Assembly (NCBI GenBank): GCA_937139335.1
Contig: CAKZPN010000078.1
Coordinates: forward strand, 1 to 40,917
DNA from: an uncultured Roseicyclus sp.
GTDB taxonomy: Bacteria > Pseudomonadota > Alphaproteobacteria > Rhodobacterales > Rhodobacteraceae
Length of the DNA stretch: 40,917 nt
Direction: 5' to 3'
Part shown: one piece after another, positions 15,822 to 24,462 of the stretch
Numbering within the stretch: position 1 is the first letter of the stretch
How the letters are laid out: each line of letters starts with the position of its first letter
Position numbers and translations under genes: made by a program
Notes under the pieces: model-generated
What the model was told of the DNA's origin: nothing
Databases searched by the model: none
The model's input: the letters and a program-made list of their open reading frames with translations, nothing else

Positions 15822-16655
15822 TCACTCGGCCGCGTCGACCTGCTCCAGATCGGCGTCCAGATCGTAGCCGAAGCTCCGCGCGATGGCGCCGCAGCGGTTG
15901 CGCACCACCCCGGTCTGAGCCCGGCTGAGTTCGGTGCGCCACAGATTACGCTCCTGATGCGCATCGGAGGCTCGGAACAGCCGGCCGGGTGCGTCCACCC
16001 CCGCATGGTCGAGGATCTTGCCCATCGCGCCCGGCACGTCGGCAACAAGATCCTCGTAGCGCATCGTCAGCACGCGGTCGGGAAAGGCAGCCGCGACGGA
16101 GGTCATGATCTGCACCGCCTCGATCCAGTAGTTGCAGGCTCCGTGAAGGTCCGGGATCTTGACCTGCCGGCCCAGCACCAGGCTTGCGACCACGTTCAGC
16201 GGGTTGCGCACAAGATGCAGAAACCGGGCCGCCGGCATCTCCATCGCGATCAAAGGCGCGCCATAGACATTCTGCGGCGTCTTGTCGAACCAGCGGTAGG
16301 GGCCCGTGATCCCCTTCGCCTGCGCGAATGCGGTGATGTAGTTGCGCTGCAACTCGGACTTGTTGCGGCTTCGGTTGAGTACGGTCTCGAACGCCTCGGG
16401 GCTCACGCCATCCATCTCGCGATGTTTCTTGAGCAAGTTGTTGTTGCGATAGGGCTGCCAGCTGTGCGGCGTGCGAAACGGCTCCGCCCAGCGGAAGAAA
16501 TGGGTTTCCTCGGGGCAGATGAAATAGGGCACCCGGCGCAACAGATCGCGGGTCAGCGTGGTGCCGGACCGGACCGCGCCCACGATGAACAGCGGGCGGC
16601 CATCCGCCTGCGGGGCTTGCCCGTCGCCGCCATTCGTTGTGTCTTGCACCGTCAC
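15822..16655 (-). CDS. Sulfotransferase (Sulfotransfer_3 type) in surface-glycan cluster
   Basis: 277 residues. PLFIVGAVRSGTTLTRDLL (residues 21-39) is the 5'-phosphosulfate-binding loop; FLHLVRNPLNVVASL is the 3'-phosphate-binding segment with its Arg. CPEETHFFRWAEPF and WFDKTPQNVYG are further landmarks of the bacterial Sulfotransfer_3 family. It would transfer sulfate from PAPS to an acceptor in the cytoplasm. Its start overlaps the stop of the 839-residue glycosyltransferase by four bases (ATGA), so the two are co-translated; this suggests the acceptor is the glycan made by that enzyme. The acceptor itself is an inference. Confidence 0.85.
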   Translation of the reverse strand: MTVQDTTNGGDGQAPQADGRPLFIVGAVRSGTTLTRDLLRRVPYFICPEETHFFRWAEPFRTPHSWQPYRNNNLLKKHREMDGVSPEAFETVLNRSRNKSELQRNYITAFAQAKGITGPYRWFDKTPQNVYGAPLIAMEMPAARFLHLVRNPLNVVASLVLGRQVKIPDLHGACNYWIEAVQIMTSVAAAFPDRVLTMRYEDLVADVPGAMGKILDHAGVDAPGRLFRASDAHQERNLWRTELSRAQTGVVRNRCGAIARSFGYDLDADLEQVDAAE

Positions 16656-19171
16656 TCTGCAGCCTCCTCGGCGAAATGGACATCGTGAGACCCCGACCGG
16701 CCGGTGCGCGCGAGCGCCTTCAGGATCGCTTTGGCGTGGTCGCCGTCCGGATCGAACGGGATCGCGACGCCGTTGGGCGCGCGTTTCAGCGCCTCGCCCT
16801 GCGCACCGATATCGAAACCGTAGACAGGCAGGCCGGTCGCCAGCATCTCGTGCGTCACGAATGAAAAGGTCTCGGGCCAGATCGAGGGCACCAGCCAGGC
16901 CGTGACGCCGTAGCGCTCGGCAAGATGCCGGATATCCTCACGCTGGTAGCTACCGTGCAGCCTGAGCGTCGGCGGGCGGGAAAAGGACGTGTCCATGTTC
17001 CCGATCAGCACCAGTTTCGGCCCGCCGTCGCGCGCCACGACCTCGGCCATGTCGCAAAGCACGCCCGCCCCCTTCTGCCGGTTCAGGTTGCCCAGCACGG
17101 CCAGCGTGCCCTGGGCGCCTGCCGCCTGCGTGTGTGGCGTGATGCGGCCGATCCGCACGATCGCCGTGTGCGGGCGATAGACGATCCGTTCTGCCACGCC
17201 CGGATAGCTGGCGATGATCTGACGCCGGCTCGATTCCGAGAACACCGTGATCTCGTCACAGCAGGCAAGAAACCGTTCCCAGGCGTCTTGCCAGGCCCAC
17301 AGCATAACCTCGCCGCCATCCGGGCGGCGCAAGCGGTGCGCCGGGTCGGGGTTGTCGCGACGCACCGGCCCGCGATAGGTGCCGTCGGCGTTCAGCAGGC
17401 AATAGGACGGGGTGATCATGAAGTAATCGTGCACCCGTGCCTCGATCCGGTCCGGACGGCCGATGCGCCGCAGCGACAGCATCGCCTCCGGCAGGCTGGC
17501 CGGATCGCGGTCGCCCACGCCGCAGGAATAGATGATCCTGAGCTCGGGAACCGGCGCAAGCATCCGGCGCACATGGCCCAGATCGCCGGTCGCGCCGGCC
17601 AACACGCCGCCCGGCCCGTGCACCTCGAACTGCCAGCGATGCGGCCCGCCCACCCGCAGGATCAGTGCATATTGCCCCTGCGCCGTGCGCGCGCCGATCT
17701 CGGCATCGAGCGCGTGATCGGCGCCGCCCCCCATGGAATGCGCCAGATAGATCGGCAGGGCGTCGAGGCTCATGTAGCCGGCCATCGCCACCGCAAGCGC
17801 CAGCCGCGGCGTGCGCAGCGGATCGCGCCCGATGTAGGCCTGAACCTCGAGGTCGTAGGCCGGATAGCGCCGCGCGATCATGGCGTTGGCGCGCATCACC
17901 AGCGCCTCTTTCGTGTCGCCGCCAAAGCTCTGCCCGCCGCGATGCTCGACGAACACGCTGGGCAGGCAAACATGGCGCCCGCCCGCCCGCCGGGTCTTCT
18001 GGCACCAGTCCACCTCTTCGCCGTAGCCGCGGCCGAATGCGGTGTCGAACCGCGGTTCGCGGCCGAACCAGCGCGCGTTCATCGCCATGCAGAACCCGAC
18101 GCCGGTAGGCGCCGACGGCAACCGGTCGGGCACCGACAATGATTGCGCCGCCAGGTCGATCCGGTCGACCAGACCATCGGGCAGCGGCACCGCCCGGCAG
18201 ATCATCGGCGCCGAAAAGATCTCGGCGTCGTTCGACATCGGCGTGACCGATGCGATCTTGGGGTCGTGGTCGAAGGGCGCGATCAGCCGCGAGGCCCAGC
18301 CATCGGGCACATGGGCGTCCGAGTTGAGCAAGACGACATGGCCGGCGTGATGTTCAGCCTGTTCGAAGCCCCGGTTCACGGCCCCCACGAACCCGAGGTT
18401 CTGATCCAACTCGATCAGCGTCACCTGCCCGCGCCGTTGATCGACCCAGGCGCGCAGGAACGGCCTGACGCGCGCATCGGTCGACGCGTCGTCGATCACG
18501 ATCAGGTGCCAGTCGACATCGGTATGTGCCTCGACCCGGCGCAGCGTTTCGGCCAGCAGGTCGAACGCATTGTGCACCGGCAGGATGATCGTGATCGGGC
18601 GGCGCGACCTCGGGTGCGCCCGCGACGCGAAATAGCGCGCGTCGATCGGCAGGCCCTCGGTCACGGCCTCCAGACCCATCACATGCTTCACGCGGGTCCG
18701 CGCGGCTGCGTCGCGCGTCACGGCCCAGCGCAACAGAGCCGGGGCCGCCCGCACGAGGTCCGCGACAAAGGCGCGCCGCAGGCGTCGCGTCGCGGCGGGG
18801 CTGGGCGGGTCGGACGGGTGTGGCGCCGGAAGCGAAAGCTCCTCCCCCGACGCGAGCGGGATATGAAGCATGAGCGGCCGAACGCCTTCGGGCGCCTCGA
18901 TCTCGAACCCTGTGTTGAGCTCGAAGCCGAACCGGCGCGCCACGTCGGCACGCTGAATCCAGGGCACCACGGTCGCCTCGCCATCCGGCCAGCTCAGTCG
19001 GACAGAGGGCGCGCAGGTCCAGCCGATGATGCGGGTCTGGCCGCTTGCGCGCTTGATCTGTTCGATATGCCCCAGCCGCCGCCGCCGATCCCGCGGCAGC
19101 GAAAACCCGCCAAGCCGGTCGGCATGGTGAGCCGTGTAGCGAAGGTAAAGGGCGTGGAGGCGAAAGAGCAC
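16652..19171 (-). CDS. Two-domain glycosyltransferase (GT2 plus GT4-like)
   Basis: 839 residues. An N-terminal module (about 35-125, with IIGWTCAPSVRLSWPDG and ADVARRFGFELNTGFEIEAP) looks like a beta-rich accessory domain I cannot name. Then comes a GT2 domain starting at PITIILPVHNAFDLLAETLR (about 192), with VIDDASTD, the NSDAHVPDG metal/nucleotide region and GYGEEVDWCQKTRRAGGRH. The C-terminal third resembles a GT-B/GT4 glycosyltransferase: LAVLGNLNRQKGAGVLCDM and WPETFSFVTHEMLATGLPV are the donor-binding parts. Two active domains in one chain suggest a polymerase adding two sugars in turn. No signal peptide or membrane helix is clear. It lies 49 bp after rfbA on the same strand and overlaps the downstream sulfotransferase. 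Confidence 0.85.
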   Translation of the reverse strand: MLFRLHALYLRYTAHHADRLGGFSLPRDRRRRLGHIEQIKRASGQTRIIGWTCAPSVRLSWPDGEATVVPWIQRADVARRFGFELNTGFEIEAPEGVRPLMLHIPLASGEELSLPAPHPSDPPSPAATRRLRRAFVADLVRAAPALLRWAVTRDAAARTRVKHVMGLEAVTEGLPIDARYFASRAHPRSRRPITIILPVHNAFDLLAETLRRVEAHTDVDWHLIVIDDASTDARVRPFLRAWVDQRRGQVTLIELDQNLGFVGAVNRGFEQAEHHAGHVVLLNSDAHVPDGWASRLIAPFDHDPKIASVTPMSNDAEIFSAPMICRAVPLPDGLVDRIDLAAQSLSVPDRLPSAPTGVGFCMAMNARWFGREPRFDTAFGRGYGEEVDWCQKTRRAGGRHVCLPSVFVEHRGGQSFGGDTKEALVMRANAMIARRYPAYDLEVQAYIGRDPLRTPRLALAVAMAGYMSLDALPIYLAHSMGGGADHALDAEIGARTAQGQYALILRVGGPHRWQFEVHGPGGVLAGATGDLGHVRRMLAPVPELRIIYSCGVGDRDPASLPEAMLSLRRIGRPDRIEARVHDYFMITPSYCLLNADGTYRGPVRRDNPDPAHRLRRPDGGEVMLWAWQDAWERFLACCDEITVFSESSRRQIIASYPGVAERIVYRPHTAIVRIGRITPHTQAAGAQGTLAVLGNLNRQKGAGVLCDMAEVVARDGGPKLVLIGNMDTSFSRPPTLRLHGSYQREDIRHLAERYGVTAWLVPSIWPETFSFVTHEMLATGLPVYGFDIGAQGEALKRAPNGVAIPFDPDGDHAKAILKALARTGRSGSHDVHFAEEAAE

Positions 19172-19220
19172 CGTGGTTTTTTTCTTTCATTGGCCGCGGG
19201 TGCGCACAAGCGCCCGTGGA

Positions 19221-20090
19221 TCACAGCAAGGACGCCAGATAACGCCCATATGCGTTCTTGCCAAACAGAGATGCACGCTCGGCAAGTTGCTGAGCGGATA
19301 TCCACCCCTGGGTATAGGCGATCTCGTCGGGGCTGCCGGTCTGCATGCCTTGCCGCTCTTCCAGCGTGCGCACGAAATTTCCGGCGTCAAGAAGGCTGCC
19401 GTGCGTCCCGGTGTCGAGCCAGGCATAGCCCCGGCCCATGCGGCTCACGCGCAGGCTGCCATCGGCGAGATAGCTTTCCAGGAGCGTCGTGATCTCCAGC
19501 TCGCCCCGCGCCGAGGGCTGGACATCGGCCGCGCGGTCCGGGGCCGAGCCGTCGAGGAAATAGAGCCCCGTAACGGCGAAATTCGAGGGCGGAACATCGG
19601 GTTTCTCGATGATCGCGCTGACCGATCCGTCCGCCGCGAAATCGACCACCCCGTACCGCTCGGGGTCGGCCACGCGGTAGCCGAAGACCGTGCCGCCCCA
19701 GGTCTGCACCCCGGCCTCGGTCAGAAGGTTCGGCAGACCGTGGCCAAAGAAGATGTTGTCGCCCAGAACCATCGCCGACGGTGCGCCATCGAGGAAAACC
19801 TTGGCGAGGATATAGGCCTGCGCCAGCCCGTCGGGGCTGGGCTGCGGGATGTAGGTCAGGTTGAGACCCCACTGGCTGCCGTCGCCCAGCGTGCGCTCGA
19901 ACTGGTCCTGGTCCTGCGGCGTGGTGATGACGGCGATGTCGCGGATCCCGCCCAGCATGAGGACGCTCAGCGGGTAGTAGACCATCGGCTTGTCGTAGAC
20001 CGGAAGAAGCTGTTTCGACACGCCCAGCGTGACCGGATAGAGACGGGTGCCGGAGCCGCCGGCCAGGATGATGCCCTTGCGTTGTGTCAC
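19221..20090 (-). CDS. rfbA: Glucose-1-phosphate thymidylyltransferase
   Basis: 289 residues from a GTG at 20090 that overlaps the rfbD stop (GTGA). The start VTQRKGIILAGGSGTRLYPV contains the nucleotide-binding GGSGTRL loop. VSKQLLPVYDKPMVYYPLS, VLGDNIFFGHGLP, VAVT-type strands and the C-terminal YAWLDTGTHGSLLDA region are classic RmlA. The longer open frame upstream to 20261 reads through rfbD in another frame and is not used. The enzyme makes dTDP-glucose from dTTP and glucose-1-phosphate, the first step to dTDP-L-rhamnose, and is feedback-inhibited by the product in characterised homologues. Confidence 0.97.
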   Translation of the reverse strand: MTQRKGIILAGGSGTRLYPVTLGVSKQLLPVYDKPMVYYPLSVLMLGGIRDIAVITTPQDQDQFERTLGDGSQWGLNLTYIPQPSPDGLAQAYILAKVFLDGAPSAMVLGDNIFFGHGLPNLLTEAGVQTWGGTVFGYRVADPERYGVVDFAADGSVSAIIEKPDVPPSNFAVTGLYFLDGSAPDRAADVQPSARGELEITTLLESYLADGSLRVSRMGRGYAWLDTGTHGSLLDAGNFVRTLEERQGMQTGSPDEIAYTQGWISAQQLAERASLFGKNAYGRYLASLL

Positions 20091-20944
20091 TCTGTCCGCC
20101 TCTTCTGTCCAAGCTCTTCGATGATGTCGCGCAGTCCCGCGCGCCAGTCCGGCCGGGCAATGCCGAAGACCGCTTCGGTGGTGCCGCAGTCCATCCGCGA
20201 GTTGAGCGGACGCCGGGCCGGGGTGGGATAAGCGCTGCTGGGGATGTCCTCGACCGCGCAACCCAGACCCGCCTCGTCAAAGATCGCGCGCGCGAAATCC
20301 GCCCATGACGTGTCTGGCGCGCCCGAGAAATGATAGGTGCCGCATTTCGACGGGTCGGCAATCAGCTGGTCGGCGATGGACAGGCACGCCGCCGCGATGG
20401 CACGGGCGGGTGTCGGGCCGCCGATCTGGTCGGCGACGATGGTCAGCCGGTCCCGCTCCGCCCCGAGACGCAGCATCGTCTTCACGAAATTCGACCCATG
20501 CGCCGACACGACCCAGGACGTGCGCAGGATCGCAAGGCAGCCGCCGGTCGAGCGCACGGCCTCTTCGCCGGCCAGCTTGGATCGCCCGTAAGCGCCGAGC
20601 GGCGCAACCGGGTCCTCCGGGTGCCACGGCGCATCGCCGTCACCGGCAAAGACGTAGTCGGTCGAGATATGGACGAAAGGGGTGCCCAGGGCGGCACAGG
20701 CCTCGGCCATCGCGCCCGGCGCCGCGCCGTTGATGGTGGTCGCAAGCGCCTCTTCCTCCTCGGCGCGGTCGACGGCGGTATAGGCGGCCGCATTGATGAC
20801 GACGGTGGGGGCATGCGCGCGGATGGCGGCGGCACAGGCGACGGGATCGGACAGGTCGGCCGCGCCCCGCCCGAGCGCGGTGACCTCCGCCATCGCGCGC
20901 AGTTCGGTGGCGACCTGGCCAGTGTGACCGAAGACGAGGATCAT
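20087..20944 (-). CDS. rfbD: dTDP-4-dehydrorhamnose reductase
   Basis: 285 residues. MILVFGHTGQVATELRAM has the glycine motif of the RmlD short-chain reductase fold; VINAAAYTAVDRAEEEE, FVHISTDYVFAGDG and the catalytic YGRSKLAGE (Tyr-X3-Lys) are conserved, as is RTSWVVSAHGSNFVKTMLRL. It performs the last step to dTDP-L-rhamnose. Its ATG overlaps the stop of the upstream sulfotransferase gene (ATGA) and its stop overlaps the rfbA start, so three consecutive genes are translationally coupled. Confidence 0.96.
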   Translation of the reverse strand: MILVFGHTGQVATELRAMAEVTALGRGAADLSDPVACAAAIRAHAPTVVINAAAYTAVDRAEEEEALATTINGAAPGAMAEACAALGTPFVHISTDYVFAGDGDAPWHPEDPVAPLGAYGRSKLAGEEAVRSTGGCLAILRTSWVVSAHGSNFVKTMLRLGAERDRLTIVADQIGGPTPARAIAAACLSIADQLIADPSKCGTYHFSGAPDTSWADFARAIFDEAGLGCAVEDIPSSAYPTPARRPLNSRMDCGTTEAVFGIARPDWRAGLRDIIEELGQKRRTE

Positions 20945-21642
20945 GCCAATGCGTCCTTCTTGCTGCCGCCGTCAGGCTCGCTGCCGGACACATCCCGGAG
21001 CGCATAGCCGAAACGGGCGAAATCCGCCGCGAAAAGGTCATGGATCTGCGACCGAACCTCTGCCGTGACCGCGACATCGGGCCCCGGTTCGCGCTTCGCC
21101 TTCTTCATGCGGGCGTGGTAGGCGTTGTCCGCGACGATCGACCGCGGCATCCGCTCTGCCCCTTCGAGTTGGTCCAGCCAAGCGACCACCGGGGCCATCC
21201 CGTCTTCCAGCCGGAACACAGTTGCATCCTCCGGCACCAGATCGGAGGCGGGACGCGGGTGGTTGTCGAGATGATGAGGGTCCGCCGCCCGCTTTTCGGA
21301 CAGGCCGGCGATCCAGGCTTCCAACGTGATATCGGCGGGGATCCTTTGCTCAAGGTCGCGCTGGTAGCGGAACACCGAAACGATCCGGTCTTCGGGGTGA
21401 CGAACGAGGGCAAAGCTATGCGCAATCCATGCGGGTGGGATGAGGCGGCCGAGGGCTGCGTGCTCCAGATGCTGCGGCGAGGTGGCCGACCAGCGCTCGG
21501 GCTCTCCCACCTTGAAGTAGCGACGATCCAGAAATCCGATCGGGCCAAACCGCGCAGTCAGGTAGTTTTCGACGGAACTGCCCCCGCAGCGGGGCACATG
21601 AGCGAACAGCACCAACTGCCCTGCGATATGGACCAGCGGCAT
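20941..21642 (-). CDS. Sulfotransferase-like protein inside the rfb operon
   Basis: 233 residues from ATG 21642, five bases after the rfbB stop and preceded by a G-rich ribosome binding site. LVLFAHVPRCGGSSVENYL (residues 10-28) is the 5'-phosphosulfate loop in the PRCGGSS form seen in Sulfotransfer_2 and related families; FALVRHPEDRIVSVFRYQRD is the 3'-phosphate segment with Arg and Ser at the expected places. The middle has an acidic SLYXLE-like stretch (ATVFRLEDGMAPVVAWLDQL). Placement between rfbB and rfbD, with stop/start overlap into rfbD, argues strongly that it belongs to the rhamnose-glycan pathway. An acceptor cannot be named. Confidence 0.75.
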   Translation of the reverse strand: MPLVHIAGQLVLFAHVPRCGGSSVENYLTARFGPIGFLDRRYFKVGEPERWSATSPQHLEHAALGRLIPPAWIAHSFALVRHPEDRIVSVFRYQRDLEQRIPADITLEAWIAGLSEKRAADPHHLDNHPRPASDLVPEDATVFRLEDGMAPVVAWLDQLEGAERMPRSIVADNAYHARMKKAKREPGPDVAVTAEVRSQIHDLFAADFARFGYALRDVSGSEPDGGSKKDALA

Positions 21643-21647
21643 CCCGC

Positions 21648-22688
21648 CTACCCCACCTTGCCCAGACGCTGGCCGACGCCATCCCGCGCCTGCAGCGCGC
21701 GCCACCAGGCCTCGTTCGCAAGGTACCAGTCGACCGTCTTGGCCAGACCTTCCTCGACTGTCACCGACGGTTGCCAGCCAAGTTCCTCAGTGATCCGGCT
21801 CGCGTCGATGGCGTAGCGCAGGTCGTGGCCGGGTCGGTCGGTCACGTAGGTGATCAGCCGGTCATGCGGCGCGCCAATGGGCCGGCTCTCGTCCAGCAAG
21901 CCGCAGATCGTGCGCACGAGGTCGATGTTGCGCCGCTCGTTGTTGCCGCCGATGTTGTAGCTGCGGCCCAGCGCGCCGGTTTCGCAGACCAGCAGCAGAG
22001 CGTCTGCGTGATCCTCGACATAAAGCCAGTCGCGCACGTTCTCGCCGCGCCCGTAGACGGGGATCGGCTGGCCCGCCAGCGCGTTCAGGATGACGACCGG
22101 GATCAGCTTTTCCGGGAAATGGAACGGCCCGTAATTGTTGGAGCAATTCGTCATCACCACCGGCAGCCCGTAGGTCTCGTGCCAGGCGCGAACGAGGTGA
22201 TCGGACGCAGCCTTGGAGGCCGAATAGGGGCTGTTGGGCGCATAGGCGGTGTCTTCGGTGAACAGCCCCTCGGCACCGAGCGTGCCGTAGACCTCGTCCG
22301 TCGAGATGTGGTGAAAGCGGAACCCGTCGGGCTTGCCCACGCGTGTCCAGTAGGCCCGCGCGGCCTCGAGCATCGTGTAGGTGCCGGTGATGTTGGTCTC
22401 GATGAAGGTGCCCGGCCCGTCGATGGAGCGGTCGACATGGCTTTCGGCGGCCAGATGCATGATCGCGTCGGGGCGGTGGGTTTCCAGCACCCGGTCCATC
22501 GCGGCGCGGTCGCAGATGTCGGCCTGCTCGAAGGCGTAGAGCTTTGAGCCCGCCACCTCGGCCACGTTGTCAAGGCAGGCAGCATAAGTCAGCTTGTCTA
22601 CATTCACGACCGAGTGGCCCCGCGCCACCGCCAGCCGCACCACTGCCGAGCCGATGAAGCCCGCCCCGCCTGTCACCAGAAGCTTCAC
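21648..22688 (-). CDS. rfbB: dTDP-glucose 4,6-dehydratase
   Basis: 346 residues. [20 protein letters not shown] gives the NAD-binding GGXGXXG motif; [27 protein letters not shown] (catalytic Thr/Asp/Glu region), the [15 protein letters not shown]yr-X3-Lys pair and [18 protein letters not shown] are diagnostic for RmlB. It converts dTDP-glucose to the 4-keto-6-deoxy intermediate. The ATG overlaps the rfbC stop (ATGA). It is the second gene of the operon. Confidence 0.97.
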   Translation of the reverse strand: MKLLVTGGAGFIGSAVVRLAVARGHSVVNVDKLTYAACLDNVAEVAGSKLYAFEQADICDRAAMDRVLETHRPDAIMHLAAESHVDRSIDGPGTFIETNITGTYTMLEAARAYWTRVGKPDGFRFHHISTDEVYGTLGAEGLFTEDTAYAPNSPYSASKAASDHLVRAWHETYGLPVVMTNCSNNYGPFHFPEKLIPVVILNALAGQPIPVYGRGENVRDWLYVEDHADALLLVCETGALGRSYNIGGNNERRNIDLVRTICGLLDESRPIGAPHDRLITYVTDRPGHDLRYAIDASRITEELGWQPSVTVEEGLAKTVDWYLANEAWWRALQARDGVGQRLGKVG

Positions 22689-23257
22689 GCCGCGCCCCCC
22701 TCGTAGTCGAAGGCGCTTTCGAACCCGGCGAAAGCCCCCGCCGCCGCATCCTTGCCCGACAGGATCGGCGCCGTGTCGCCCAAGCCCCAGTCGATGCCGA
22801 TATCGGCATCATCGAAGCGCAGCGCGCCCTCGGTCTCGGGGGCGTAGCCGTCGGAACACTTGTAGATGATCTCGGTGTCTGGCGCGCGGGTGACGAAGCC
22901 ATGGGCGAAGCCTGCGGGGATCAGCAACTGCTTGCCGTTCTCGAAGCTCAGCTCGATGCCGTACCACTTGCCGTAGGTCGGCGAGCCCCGCCGAATGTCG
23001 ACGGCCACGTCGAACAGCACGCCACGCCCGCATCGCACCAGCTTGGCTTGCGCCCGCGGCGGATTCTGGAAATGCAGGCCGCGGACCGTGCCTACCTGGG
23101 CTGACAGCGAATGGTTGTCCTGCACGAAATCCGTCGTGATGCCCTGAGCCGCCAGCTTCTCGCGGCTCCAGGTCTCGGAGAAAAAGCCACGCTCGTCCCC
23201 GAAGCGGCGGGGCGTGATCACGACGAGGCCGGGGAGCCCGGTTTGGTCAATCTGCAT
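22685..23257 (-). CDS. rfbC: dTDP-4-dehydrorhamnose 3,5-epimerase
   Basis: 190 residues from ATG 23257. The start [20 protein letters not shown] is followed by [31 protein letters not shown] (with the catalytic His of GLHFQ), [18 protein letters not shown] and [11 protein letters not shown], all typical of RmlC cupins. An upstream extension of the open frame to 23491 runs into the hemC terminator region and lacks conservation. It is the promoter-proximal gene of the rfb operon; a hemC terminator at 23359-23382 insulates it, so a promoter should lie in about 23258-23350. Confidence 0.97.
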   Translation of the reverse strand: MQIDQTGLPGLVVITPRRFGDERGFFSETWSREKLAAQGITTDFVQDNHSLSAQVGTVRGLHFQNPPRAQAKLVRCGRGVLFDVAVDIRRGSPTYGKWYGIELSFENGKQLLIPAGFAHGFVTRAPDTEIIYKCSDGYAPETEGALRFDDADIGIDWGLGDTAPILSGKDAAAGAFAGFESAFDYEGGAA

Positions 23258-23358
23258 ATCAAATGTCCCGCTGCGTTCGGAACAGACCGGTGAAAGTCCG
23301 GGTTTCAATTCACCTCGGACAAAACCACGACAGGCCTGATGCCGCAACTGCACAATCG

Positions 23359-23382
23359 AAAAAACACCACAGCCTGTGGCGA
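23359..23382 (-). terminator. Intrinsic terminator of hemC
   Basis: On the minus strand, a dozen bases past the hemC stop, CGCCACAGGCTGTGGTG folds into a 7-bp stem (one G-T pair) with a GGC loop, followed at once by six T. It separates hemC from the downstream rfb operon. Confidence 0.8.
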
Positions 23383-23393
23383 AGCTCCGCCGG

Positions 23394-24356
23394 TCACACT
23401 GCGATCCAGTCGAAGAACCCTTCGCCCGCCCGCGCCCGCAATTCGCGAGCCATGTCCGCACCCAGTGCCGCGCCGTCCGCGACGGGCGCACTGCGATCGT
23501 CGGTCAGCACTTCGGACCCGTCGGGGCGCAAGATCTCGCCGCGCAGGCGGAGCGTGCCGCCATCCAACTCCGCCAGCCCGGCGATCGGCGTCTCGCACGA
23601 CCCGTCGAGCCCCTCCAGAAAGGCGCGCTCAGCCGCCAGCCGCTGGCCGGTCGGGCCGTGGTGGATCGCCTCCAGCATCGCGGCGGCGCGCAGGTCGTCG
23701 GCCCTGCATTCGATCCCGATCGCGCCTTGCGCCACGGCGGGCAGCATGTCCACGACCTCGATCGCGGATTTCACCACCTCGGTCATGCCGAGGCGGCGCA
23801 GGCCCGCCATGGCCAGAAAGGTCGCGTCGGCGACGCCATCGCTCAGCTTCTTCATCCGGGTCTGTACGTTGCCGCGAAACTCCACCACCTCGAGATCGGG
23901 CCGCCGCGCCTTGAGCTGCGCCCGGCGGCGGAGCGACGACGACCCCACGCGCGCACCTTGCGGCAGCAAGGCAAGGCTGTCGTGGTGCACCGACACGAAG
24001 GCGTCGCGCACATCCTCGCGCGGGAGGTAGCAATCAAGCAGCAGGCCGTGAGGTTGCAGGACCGGCATGTCCTTCATCGAATGGACCGCGATGTCGATCT
24101 TGCCCGACAGCATGTCCTCTTCGATTTCCTTGGTGAACAGACCCTTGCCGCCCAGCGTCTTCAGCGCGACATCGGCGTCGATCAGGCTGCGGTCGTCGCC
24201 GGTGGTCTTGATCACCACGATCTCGAAAGCATCCTCGGACAGATCGAACGCAGCCATCAGCCGCGACCGCGTCTCGTGCGCCTGTGCCAGCGCCAGCGGC
24301 GAACCCCGCGTTCCGATGCGAAGAGGTTTTGCGGGGGTGGGCAGGTCTAAGGTCAT
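23394..24356 (-). CDS. hemC: Hydroxymethylbilane synthase (porphobilinogen deaminase)
   Basis: 320 residues from ATG 24356; an in-frame start at 24392 adds unconserved residues. Seen in order: [90 protein letters not shown], and the dipyrromethane-cofactor cysteine in [13 protein letters not shown]. The enzyme joins four porphobilinogen units to the linear tetrapyrrole that leads to haem and, in phototrophic relatives, bacteriochlorophyll. It is divergent to hemE across a 106-bp region with repeats, and is closed by an intrinsic terminator. Confidence 0.97.
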   Translation of the reverse strand: MTLDLPTPAKPLRIGTRGSPLALAQAHETRSRLMAAFDLSEDAFEIVVIKTTGDDRSLIDADVALKTLGGKGLFTKEIEEDMLSGKIDIAVHSMKDMPVLQPHGLLLDCYLPREDVRDAFVSVHHDSLALLPQGARVGSSSLRRRAQLKARRPDLEVVEFRGNVQTRMKKLSDGVADATFLAMAGLRRLGMTEVVKSAIEVVDMLPAVAQGAIGIECRADDLRAAAMLEAIHHGPTGQRLAAERAFLEGLDGSCETPIAGLAELDGGTLRLRGEILRPDGSEVLTDDRSAPVADGAALGADMARELRARAGEGFFDWIAV

Positions 24357-24422
24357 GCCGGTCCTTCTACATCTGCCAACTTTTATCGACAATCACCCTC
24401 GGGTTGACAGATTGGCGGGCGC

Positions 24423-24462
24423 GGACAATCCCTGTCCAAAGACTGACCAAAGGACAATCCCC
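24423..24462 (+). promoter_or_regulatory. hemE leader repeats overlapping the ribosome binding site
   Basis: Two copies of GGACAATCCC (24423-24432 and 24452-24461) lie 29 bp apart directly before the hemE ATG. The second begins inside the ribosome binding site (AAAGGA). TGTCC at 24433-24437 can pair with the GGACA of either copy, so one fold would leave the binding site open and the other would cover it. A TTGACA at 24404-24409 could be the hemE -35 box. Function is inferred. Confidence 0.4.

Noticed and set aside
23258..23491. Longer rfbC start at 23491
   Set aside because: The added residues read through the hemC terminator and 3' end and match nothing in RmlC proteins.
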